Source: an uncultured Alkalilimnicola sp. (GTDB lineage: Bacteria; Pseudomonadota; Gammaproteobacteria; Nitrococcales; AK92). From it: a DNA stretch of 64,000 nucleotides. The stretch lies in contig CALGAN010000048.1 of assembly GCA_937951875.1 (NCBI GenBank), positions 1 through 64,000 on the forward strand, given 5' to 3'. The notes below the pieces were generated by a model. The model did not search any database, had not been told where the DNA came from, and saw nothing but the letters and a program-made list of their open reading frames with translations. Of the stretch, positions 58,301 to 64,000 are shown one piece after another. Each line of letters starts with the position of its first letter. The stretch's first letter is position 1. A program made the position numbers and the translations under genes.

Positions 58301-58845
58301 GCCAGCACGCCGACCTGACCGAGGCGCTGGAGACGCTAGAAGCGGCGATCCGCAAGATCGACCGCGAGACCCGGCAGCGCTTCAAGGAGACTTTCGACAA
58401 GGTCAACGCCGGGATGCAGCGCATCTTCCCGCGCTTGTTCGGCGGCGGGCAAGGCTACCTGGAGCTGACCGGCGATGACCTGCTGGAGACCGGCGTGGCC
58501 ATCATGGCGCGGCCGCCAGGCAAGCGCATCACCAACATCCACCTGCTGTCCGGCGGCGAGAAGGCGCTGACCGCGGTGGCGCTGGTATTCGCGATCTTCG
58601 AACTCAATCCCTCGCCGTTCTGCATGCTCGACGAGGTGGACGCGCCGCTGGACGAGGCCAACGTCGGCCGCTTCTGCGAGATGCTGGTCGAGATGTCGTC
58701 TCGCGTACAATTTATATTCATCACCCACAACAAGGTCACCATGCAGATCGCTCAGCACCTGCAAGGCGTCACCATGCACGAACCAGGTGTATCGCGCCTG
58801 GTGGCGGTGGACGTGGACGAAGCGGTACGGTTGGCGACGGCATAG
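55348..58845 (+). CDS. smc: Chromosome segregation protein SMC
   Basis: SMC is the condensin ATPase that loads at ParB sites with ScpAB. The 1165-residue protein has Walker A GPNGCGKS at 31-38 and two long Glu/Arg/Leu-rich coiled coils (about 170-500 and 660-1000). They flank a hinge (about 510-640) containing ALGGALQALSMADL. The C-terminal head has signature LLSGGEKALTAVAL and Walker B FCMLDEVDAPLD. The ribosome binding site before the ATG is weak. It is followed by zipA and ligA, the Pseudomonas-type order. Confidence 0.97.
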   Translation: MRLTKIKLAGFKSFVDPTTVVLPSQLVGVVGPNGCGKSNIIDCVRWVMGESSAKNLRGESMTDVIFNGSATRKPVSQASVELIFDNRDGGLGGQYASYAEISVKRVVNREGQSTYYLNGTRCRRRDIMDVFLGTGLGPRSYAIIEQGMISRVVEAKPEELRAYLEEAAGIALYKERRKETERRMQDTRDNLARLNDLREEVGQQLEKLKRQAETAERYKALKAEERARRGELVALRIQALERELALLEQTLNERQTAVEAVMARQRELELAIEKTRERHIESGDALNEVQARYYAIGSDIARIEQQIAHQRELRDKQQKELAHNQEALRELELAIEQDEEKLAVLRARLEEIEPQLELAAAAEDEAKDRVAEAQDALDELQRRWDEFNESAAASVREAQVERARIEQFERRAQELLRRRERLESEHEAVGLDALEEEVEALAEQEQALREELETVGEQIEEYQDRLAELRERLDDQREQLDEARGRLQAEQGRLRSLETLQQAALSGDGPLAQWLAERSWQGKQRLVQLMEVEPGWERAVETALGGALQALSMADLATAEAQLRTVPKGELVLYAAGGAAAGAPADALLSKVKGPAVLADLLAGVRCAEDLAAAQALRAALGPGESVITRDGLWLGRNWARVHAGEDGRSGVLAREREIHALKQDIEELERRCRELSDAVEECEDAVAECQEQLDERLTERSEINRRLGTLHGQLEGRRTRLQEYRQRRQRLAEELAEIERELERGAQEIQEARERLQDALDRGGELDEQRERLQRERAELQERLGEYRHQLNSSRENRHALSLKIESAVAAQRSIEEGLTRMRAQYERAVVRRDELAQALEELADPAAAFAAEREALLAQRLEVEQQLGAARSALAAAENALRELEKERAEADRRAQELRAGLEDGRLRAHELKVRREGEEARLTELGLEYAQVLAALPPDAVESEWQAQLERLEQRIARLGPINLAAIDEYEALKERAGYLESQHADLTEALETLEAAIRKIDRETRQRFKETFDKVNAGMQRIFPRLFGGGQGYLELTGDDLLETGVAIMARPPGKRITNIHLLSGGEKALTAVALVFAIFELNPSPFCMLDEVDAPLDEANVGRFCEMLVEMSSRVQFIFITHNKVTMQIAQHLQGVTMHEPGVSRLVAVDVDEAVRLATA

Positions 58846-58869
58846 CGACTTTTCGACACGGGAACCGCC

Positions 58870-59613
58870 ATGGACGAAATTCGTTGGATCTTGCTAGGCG
58901 TCGGCGCCATCGCGGTGGCCGGTGTCTACGCCTTTACGCGCTGGCAGGACGCTCGGCGCGAGAACGGCCGCCGTCGCAAAGCCGACGAGCCCAAGCTCGA
59001 CGACGCGCTCAAGGGCCTGGACGAGATCGTCGCCGACCGCGACCCGCTCACCGGGTCGGCCACGGTGCTGGACGATGTCGAGCTGGGCGAAGTGCGGGTC
59101 CGGCCGGCGGCCGGGCCGGCGCCGGTTCGCGCCGAGGCGGAGCCGGAGCCGACCGAGTCGGCCGAGGCCGGCGAGGACAAGGTTATCGTGCTCAACGTCG
59201 CCACCACCGACGGCCGTATGTTCGAGGGCGAAGAGCTGGTGGCGGCGCTGACCGAGGTCGGCATGCGCTACGGCGCCCATTCGATCTATCACCGCATGCT
59301 CGAAACCCGTGGCGGCGCGGTGTCGCTCTATAGCGCCGCCAACATCCTCAAGCCCGGCACCTTCGAGCCGGAGCGGCTGGCTGACATCCGAAGCCCCGGC
59401 GTGGCGCTGTTCCTGCAGCTGCCAGCGCCGGTGGACGGGCTGGTGGCGTTCGAGCAGATGCTGGACACCGCCCGGCGTCTGGCCGAGCGGCTGGACGCGC
59501 GCCTGCTCGACGCCCGGCGCTGCACCCTGAGCCAGCAGGCGATCGAGGCGATCCGCGAGGATCTGCGCGAGTACCGGCGGCGGGCGCATCTGGCCGCCAA
59601 GAAAGGCAGCTGA
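58870..59613 (+). CDS. zipA: Cell division protein ZipA
   Basis: ZipA anchors FtsZ to the membrane. The 247-residue protein has an N-terminal helix (IRWILLGVGAIAVAGVYAF), a basic then acidic linker (about 30-105) and the C-terminal FtsZ-binding ZipA domain (about 110-245). The domain shows FEGEELVAALTEVGMRYG, IYHRML and GVALFLQLPAPVDGLVAFEQM. It is shorter than E. coli ZipA (328) because the Pro/Gln linker is reduced. It lies 24 bp after smc. Confidence 0.94.
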   Translation: MDEIRWILLGVGAIAVAGVYAFTRWQDARRENGRRRKADEPKLDDALKGLDEIVADRDPLTGSATVLDDVELGEVRVRPAAGPAPVRAEAEPEPTESAEAGEDKVIVLNVATTDGRMFEGEELVAALTEVGMRYGAHSIYHRMLETRGGAVSLYSAANILKPGTFEPERLADIRSPGVALFLQLPAPVDGLVAFEQMLDTARRLAERLDARLLDARRCTLSQQAIEAIREDLREYRRRAHLAAKKGS

Positions 59614-59678
59614 TCCGGGCCGGGCGCTGCCGCACCGGCGCCTGGCAGTCATCCGCAGCGATTATTTCGGGACCGACC

Positions 59679-61700
59679 ATGGCCGACGTTCCTGCCGCAG
59701 CCGTCGCGCGCGCCGCCGAACTGCGCCGGCTGATCGACTATCACAACTACCGTTACTACGTGCTCGACGCGCCGGAGATCGCTGACGTCGAGTACGACCA
59801 CCTAATGCGCGAGCTGCAGGAGCTGGAGAACCAGTATCCCGAGCTGATCACCCCCGATTCACCCACCCACCGGGTAGGCGCGCCGCCTGCCAAGGCCTTC
59901 GGCGAAGTGCGGCACGGCATTCCCATGCTGTCGCTCGACAACGCCTTCAGCGACGAGGAGCTGCTCGACTTCGACCGGCGCGTGCGCGAGCGGTTGGGGC
60001 TGGAGCGGGTGCGCTACGTCTGCGAGCCCAAGCTGGACGGCTTGTCCATGAACCTGCGCTACGAGGACGGCGTGCTGGTGCGGGCCGGCACGCGCGGCAA
60101 CGGCGAGGTCGGCGAGGACGTCACCGCCAACATGCGCACCGTGCGCACCGTGCCGCTGCGGTTGCGAGGCAGCGGCTGGCCGGCGCTGCTGGAGGTGCGC
60201 GGCGAGGTGGTGATCCGCCGCCAGGATTTCGAGGAACTCAACCGCCGCCGTCTGGAGCAAGGCGAGCGCATCTTCGCCAATCCGCGCAACGCCGCCGCCG
60301 GCAGCGTGCGCCAGCTCGATCCGCGCATCACCGCCAGCCGGCCGCTGACCTTCTTCCCCTACGGCGTGGGCGAGATCAGCGCGCCGATCGCCGACAGCCA
60401 CTGGGAAGTCCTGCAGCGGCTCAAGGACTGGGGCTTCAAGCTCAACGACCAGCTGGAGCGGGTCGACGGCGTGGACGGCTGCCTGGCCTATTTCCGACGG
60501 CTGGCCGAGCAGCGCGACCAGCTGCCGTTCGAGATCGACGGCGTGGTGTACAAGGTCGACGATCTCGCCGCCCGCGACGTGCTTGGCTTCACCTCGCGGG
60601 CGCCGCGCTGGGCCATCGCCCACAAGCTGCCGGCGGTGGAGGCCACCACCCGGTTGCTCAACATCCTCCCCTCGGTCGGGCGCACCGGCGTCATCACCCC
60701 GGTGGCCGAGCTGGAGCCGGTGGCGGTCGGCGGCGTGATCGTCAGCCGCGCTACCCTGCACAATCTCGATGAGGTGCACCGCAAGGACGTGCGCCCGGGC
60801 GACACCGTGATGGTGCGCCGCGCCGGCGACGTCATCCCCGAAATCACCGCGGTGGTGTTGGACAAGCGTCCCGCCGACGCCCAGCCCTGGGAAATGCCGG
60901 CGCAGTGCCCGGTGTGCGGCTCGGAGGTGATGCGCATCGACGGCGAGGCGGCGCACAAGTGCATGGGCGGCCTGTACTGCCCAGCGCAGGTCGAGGGCGC
61001 GCTGCTGCACTTCGCCCAGCGCAAGGCCGCCGACATCGAGGGCCTGGGCGAGAAGCTGGTGGAGCAGCTGGTGCAGCGCGGTATGGTCAGGAACGTGGCC
61101 GATCTGTACGCGCTGAGCAAGGAGCAACTGCTGACCCTGGAGCGCATGGGCGACAGGTCGGCCGATAACCTGCTGGCCGCCATCGAGCGCTCCAAGGACA
61201 CCACCCTGCCGCGGTTCCTGTTCGGCCTGGGCATCCCGCAGGTCGGGCAGGTCACGGCCACCCAGCTGGCGCGCCATTTCGGCGATCTGGAGCCGCTCAT
61301 GAGCGCCTCCGAGGAAGCGCTGACCGCGGTGTCGGACGTTGGGCCGGTGGTGGCCCATGCCATCGCCCATTTTTTCGCCCAACCGCACAACCGAGAGGTG
61401 ATCGCGCAGCTGCGCGCGGCCGGGGTGCGCTGGCCACCGGTGGAGCGGCCGCAGGCCGACGCCCCGTTCGCCGGCAAGACCTTCGTGCTCACCGGCACCC
61501 TGGAGAGCATGACCCGTGACCAGGCCAAGGCGCGCATCGAGGCGTTCGGCGGCAAGGTCGCCGGCAGCGTGTCGGCCAAGACCGATTACGTGGTGGCGGG
61601 GGAGAGCGCCGGTTCCAAGCTCACCAAGGCGCAGGCGCTGGGTGTGACGATTCTCGACGAGGCCGCCTTCCTCGCGCTGCTGGAGGCGGCGGGAGCCTGA
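59679..61700 (+). CDS. ligA: NAD-dependent DNA ligase LigA
   Basis: LigA seals nicks using NAD+. The 673-residue protein has the Ia domain (DYHNYRYYVLDAPEIADVEY), adenylation Lys118 in CEPKLDGLSMNLRY and the OB domain. A zinc finger (CPVCGSEV, CMGGLYCPAQ), a helix-hairpin-helix region and a C-terminal BRCT domain (FAGKTFVLTGTLESMTRDQA) follow. It is the third gene of smc-zipA-ligA. Length matches E. coli LigA (671). Confidence 0.97.
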   Translation: MADVPAAAVARAAELRRLIDYHNYRYYVLDAPEIADVEYDHLMRELQELENQYPELITPDSPTHRVGAPPAKAFGEVRHGIPMLSLDNAFSDEELLDFDRRVRERLGLERVRYVCEPKLDGLSMNLRYEDGVLVRAGTRGNGEVGEDVTANMRTVRTVPLRLRGSGWPALLEVRGEVVIRRQDFEELNRRRLEQGERIFANPRNAAAGSVRQLDPRITASRPLTFFPYGVGEISAPIADSHWEVLQRLKDWGFKLNDQLERVDGVDGCLAYFRRLAEQRDQLPFEIDGVVYKVDDLAARDVLGFTSRAPRWAIAHKLPAVEATTRLLNILPSVGRTGVITPVAELEPVAVGGVIVSRATLHNLDEVHRKDVRPGDTVMVRRAGDVIPEITAVVLDKRPADAQPWEMPAQCPVCGSEVMRIDGEAAHKCMGGLYCPAQVEGALLHFAQRKAADIEGLGEKLVEQLVQRGMVRNVADLYALSKEQLLTLERMGDRSADNLLAAIERSKDTTLPRFLFGLGIPQVGQVTATQLARHFGDLEPLMSASEEALTAVSDVGPVVAHAIAHFFAQPHNREVIAQLRAAGVRWPPVERPQADAPFAGKTFVLTGTLESMTRDQAKARIEAFGGKVAGSVSAKTDYVVAGESAGSKLTKAQALGVTILDEAAFLALLEAAGA

Positions 61701-61707
61701 CCGCACG

Positions 61708-61734
61708 GGCGGCGGAGCAGTGCGCTCCGCCGCC
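61708..61734. terminator. GC hairpin between convergent ligA and the parvulin gene
   Basis: GGCGGCGGAGC (61708-61718), loop AGTGC, GCTCCGCCGCC (61724-61734), an 11-bp stem without a T-run, placed in the 43-bp gap. Confidence 0.5.
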
Positions 61735-61743
61735 GTCCAGCCG

Positions 61744-62607
61744 TCAGCCGGCGTTGTTGTTGGCGGCCGGCTTGAGCAGCGAGCTGTCCTTCTGCTCGAT
61801 CTTGGCGCCCTTGCGCAGCTCTTCCACGTGCTGCTCGATCTGCTGCTGCAGCACCACGTTCTGCAGCATCGGGCGCACCTCGTCCAGGGTCGGCTTGGGC
61901 GCCGGCCGGGTCTCGTGCAGCACGATCACGTGCCAGCCGAACTGGCTCTGCACCGGCTCCTTGGTGACCTTGCCGGGTTCGAGCTGCTTCACCGCCTCGG
62001 CGAACGGCTCCACCATCTGGTCCGCGCTGAACCAGCTCAGGTCGCCGCCGTTGGCGCCGCTGGCCTTGTCGATGGAGCGTTCCTTGGCGATGGCGGCGAA
62101 GTCGGCGCCGCCCTCGAGCTGGCGGGTGATCTCCAGCGCCTGCTCCTGGGTCTCAACCAGAATGTGGCTGGCGTGATACTCCTTGGCGTCGCCGCCGTAG
62201 CGCTCCTCGTACGCCTTCTTGAGCGCCTCTTCGTCCGGGCCTTGCTCGATCAGCTTCTCCACCATGCTCTGCGCCAGGATCCGGTTCTCGATCTGCTTCA
62301 GGCGGGCGGAGACGTCCGGATTCTGGTCCAGCCCCTGCTTGCGCGCCTCCTGGGCCAGCAAGGTCATGTCCACCATCTCCTTGAGCAGCGCCTGGCGGTT
62401 CTCGGCGTCGGCCAGCTCCGGATGGCCTTGGGTGATTTGCTCGAGCAGCAACCGGAAGGCCGGCTCGGTGATCGGTTCGCCGTTGACGACGGCGACGGCG
62501 TCGGCGTCGGAGACCGGCACTTGCACGCGCTCGGTCTTGTCGCCGACGCAGCCGGCGGTCAAAGCGGCCGCCATCGCCAGGGCCAGCACGGAAAGTTTCG
62601 TCTTCAT
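61744..62607 (-). CDS. Parvulin-type peptidyl-prolyl isomerase lipoprotein
   Basis: This exported folding factor has 287 residues, with a signal peptide ending in lipobox LTAGC (Cys20). An N-terminal SurA/PpiC-like chaperone region follows (VAVVNGEPITEPAFRLLLEQ, LLKEMVDMTLLAQEARKQG). The rotamase domain has YHASHILVETQEQALEI, GGDLSWFSADQMVEPFAEA and SQFGWHVIVLHETR. The Asp after +1 (C-V-G-D) is not at +2, so outer-membrane sorting is likely. It stands alone with its own start, next to bolA-like. Confidence 0.92.
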   Translation of the reverse strand: MKTKLSVLALAMAAALTAGCVGDKTERVQVPVSDADAVAVVNGEPITEPAFRLLLEQITQGHPELADAENRQALLKEMVDMTLLAQEARKQGLDQNPDVSARLKQIENRILAQSMVEKLIEQGPDEEALKKAYEERYGGDAKEYHASHILVETQEQALEITRQLEGGADFAAIAKERSIDKASGANGGDLSWFSADQMVEPFAEAVKQLEPGKVTKEPVQSQFGWHVIVLHETRPAPKPTLDEVRPMLQNVVLQQQIEQHVEELRKGAKIEQKDSSLLKPAANNNAG

Positions 62608-62625
62608 GACAGTACCTTTGGTGGG

Positions 62626-62913
62626 TTACGAGGACGCGCCGTCCTCTTCGGGAGTCAGGGCCTGGATGCTGAGTGCATGGATGGTGTCGGCCCGCATGGC
62701 ATCACCCATGGCGTCGTAGATCATGCGGTGACGTTGGATCCGGCTGCGGCCGGCGAAGTCGGGGCTGACCACCCGTACCCGGTAGTGGCCACCGCCGGCG
62801 CGCGCGCCGGCGTGGCCGGCGTGCAGATGGCTGTCGTCCCACACTTCCAGGCGTTCGATGCGCAGCGCCTGCGACAGCCGCTGCCGGATCAGCTCGACGC
62901 GGTCGCCGCTCAC
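62626..62913 (-). CDS. bolA: BolA-family protein
   Basis: This small protein has 95 residues and the class II KH-like BolA fold. It shows DSHLHAGHAGARAGGGHYRV, VVSPDFAGRSRIQRHRMIYDAM with the conserved metal-ligand histidine before the helix, and IHALSIQALTPEE. BolA proteins pair with monothiol glutaredoxins or act as regulators. The GTG start overlaps the yciI stop as GTGA (62913-62910), so it is coupled to yciI. Confidence 0.92.
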   Translation of the reverse strand: MSGDRVELIRQRLSQALRIERLEVWDDSHLHAGHAGARAGGGHYRVRVVSPDFAGRSRIQRHRMIYDAMGDAMRADTIHALSIQALTPEEDGASS

Positions 62914-63209
62914 GGCAGCACCCGCTTGAACGGTCGCACCTGCACCGAGCGATAGACGCCGGCGGCGACGTAAGGGTCGGCATCGGCCCATTGCTGGGCC
63001 GCCTGCAGCGATTCGAACTCGGCGACGATCAGGCTGCCGCTGAAGCCGGCCGGGCCGGGATCGGGCGAATCGATGGCTGGAAAGGGGCCGGCCAGCACCA
63101 GCCGTCCTTCCGCCCTCAGTCGTTCCAGCCGCTCGAGATGCGCGGGCCGCACCTGCGCCCGCTTGGGCAGGCTGTCCGGCGCGTCCTCGCCGATGATCGC
63201 GTAGAGCAT
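62910..63209 (-). CDS. yciI: YciI-family protein
   Basis: This 99-residue dimeric ferredoxin-like fold protein starts MLYAIIGEDAPDSLPKRAQV. The family-conserved His is in RPAHLERLERL and an Asp in ADADPYVAAGVYRSVQVRPF. The biochemical role of the family is not settled. The ATG immediately follows the yciB stop; the order yciB-yciI-bolA-like forms one operon. In E. coli yciB and yciI are also neighbours. Confidence 0.93.
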   Translation of the reverse strand: MLYAIIGEDAPDSLPKRAQVRPAHLERLERLRAEGRLVLAGPFPAIDSPDPGPAGFSGSLIVAEFESLQAAQQWADADPYVAAGVYRSVQVRPFKRVLP

Positions 63210-63764
63210 TCAGTTCTCCTTGGTTTCCGCCTTGTCCGGATTGGGCAGATGGCGCGCCAGATAGAGCGCTTGCAGCACCGCGAACGCCACGGTCAGGCCG
63301 ATCATGCCGTAGAGCTTGAAGTTCACCCAGGTGTCGAGATCGAAGCCGTAGGCCACGTACAGATTCAGCGCGCCCACCGCCGTGAAGAACACGACCCAGG
63401 CCAGGTTGAGCCGCCGCCAGATCGCCTTCGGCAGCTTGACTTGCTCGGAGAGCATGCGTTCCAACAGGTTCTTGCCGCCGATCAGCTCGCTTCCCAGAAA
63501 GGCTAGACCAAAACCCCAGTTCACCAAGGTCGGTTTCCACTTGATGAAGTTCGGGTCGCGGAACAGCAGGGTGAGGCCGCCGAGCACGACGATCAACACC
63601 AGCACCAGCAGCTGCATGCGCTCCAGGCGCCGATGGCGGACGTAGAGGTACCCGCTCTGCAGCACGGCGGCGGCGATGGCGACCGCCGTGGCGACATAGA
63701 TCCCCGCCAGTTTGTAGGCGACGAAGAACAGCAGAACCGGCAGAAAGTCGAAGAAGAACTTCAT
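63210..63764 (-). CDS. yciB: Inner membrane septation-related protein YciB
   Basis: This polytopic membrane protein of 184 residues has five or six helices. Family motifs are MKFFFDFLPVLLFFVAYKL, GLTLLFRDPNFIKWKPTLVN, and NLAWVVFFTAVGALNLYVAY. E. coli YciB (179 residues) affects envelope integrity and septation. Start at MKFFFDF; the upstream frame lacks a binding site. First gene of the yciB-yciI-bolA-like operon, divergent from yciO. Confidence 0.94.
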   Translation of the reverse strand: MKFFFDFLPVLLFFVAYKLAGIYVATAVAIAAAVLQSGYLYVRHRRLERMQLLVLVLIVVLGGLTLLFRDPNFIKWKPTLVNWGFGLAFLGSELIGGKNLLERMLSEQVKLPKAIWRRLNLAWVVFFTAVGALNLYVAYGFDLDTWVNFKLYGMIGLTVAFAVLQALYLARHLPNPDKAETKEN

Positions 63765-63849
63765 TTCGCGCTGCGCTGGCTTGAAAGACGGCAGCTTAGC
63801 ACAGTGCGCAGGAGGCATCCCGTGCACGCCGCGGAGACCGCAAGTCCGC

Positions 63850-63855
63850 TACAAT
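63850..63855 (+). promoter_or_regulatory. Possible -10 element of yciO
   Basis: TACAAT at 63850-63855, about 28 bp before the yciO ATG. No good -35 hexamer is found at 16-18 bp. Confidence 0.3.
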
Positions 63856-63882
63856 GATCGACCCGACAGGCTGTGGACAGCT

Positions 63883-64000
63883 ATGACTCAGTACTTCCAG
63901 ATCCATCCGGATACTCCGCAGGCGCGCCTGATCCAGCGCGCGGTGGAGCTGATACGCGGCGGTGCGGTCATTGCTTACCCCACCGACACCACTTACGCGC
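63883..64000 (+). CDS. yciO: YciO, Sua5/YrdC/YciO-family protein (3' end outside window)
   Basis: Only the first 39 residues are visible. They read MTQYFQIHPDTPQARLIQRA at the start and continue to GGAVIAYPTDTTYA, close to the N-terminus of E. coli YciO. The family shares the TsaC/Sua5 fold that binds threonine, bicarbonate and ATP; YciO proteins have poorly defined or weak activity. The frame is open to the window edge. It is divergent from yciB-yciI-bolA-like. Confidence 0.9.
   Translation, partial: MTQYFQIHPDTPQARLIQRAVELIRGGAVIAYPTDTTYA

Overview
This 64-kb window is a contiguous piece of a GC-rich gammaproteobacterial chromosome and is almost entirely core housekeeping DNA. The lineage call rests on gene order and gene types: carA-carB-greA, yhbY next to ftsH-folP-glmM-tpiA-secG, a tRNA-Leu(GAG), separate nuoC and nuoD, rimP-nusA-infB-rbfA-truB-rpsO-pnp, smc-zipA-ligA (a Pseudomonas-like rather than enteric arrangement with MukB), gluQ, a CbrA/CbrB-type two-component system and yjcH-actP-acs. 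I cannot name the genus from the sequence alone. I see no phage, insertion sequence, CRISPR array or rRNA.

Layout. 1-1.6 kb: tail of a beta-lactamase-family hydrolase, a long non-coding stretch and an H-NS-family gene with its terminator. 1.6-3.3 kb (minus): a YadGH-type ABC exporter. 3.4-8.4 kb: carA-carB-greA with a promoter and an intrinsic terminator in the leader. 8.4-9.1 kb: yhbY (minus) and an unknown 75-residue membrane protein where rlmE/ftsJ is usually found. 9.4-14.8 kb: ftsH-folP-glmM-tpiA-secG. 14.9-29.8 kb: tRNA-Leu, then the complete 14-gene complex I operon nuoA-N with its own promoter and a strong terminator. 29.8-30.0 kb: a degenerate initiator-tRNA-like gene that keeps a promoter, an encoded CCA and a terminator. 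30.1-38.7 kb: rimP-nusA-infB-rbfA-truB, then rpsO-pnp. 38.8-40.0 kb: a phosphoribosyltransferase and a PAP2 phosphatase with overlapping 3' ends.

40.1-51.8 kb (all minus) is an acetate/carbon-control island: a DEDDh exonuclease, a cNMP/CBS/DUF294 nucleotidyltransferase-like protein, acs, actP, yjcH, and cbrB-cbrA with a small cbrX-like gene. Upstream of yjcH is a near-consensus sigma-54 promoter. Behind it lie a perfect 21-bp palindrome and GTTACC/GGTAAC elements, and the latter recur upstream of the cbr operon. This suggests that the CbrB-like activator drives acetate uptake directly and may also control its own operon.

51.8-64 kb: gluQ and an aminotransferase (divergent), cysZ and a short queF, smc-zipA-ligA, a parvulin-type lipoprotein, yciB-yciI-bolA-like (minus), and the start of yciO, cut by the window edge.

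The points most worth checking are the decayed initiator tRNA at its syntenic place, the CbrB/sigma-54/acetate regulatory region, and leader terminators before carA and rimP that look like attenuators. I found no wholly new multi-gene system.
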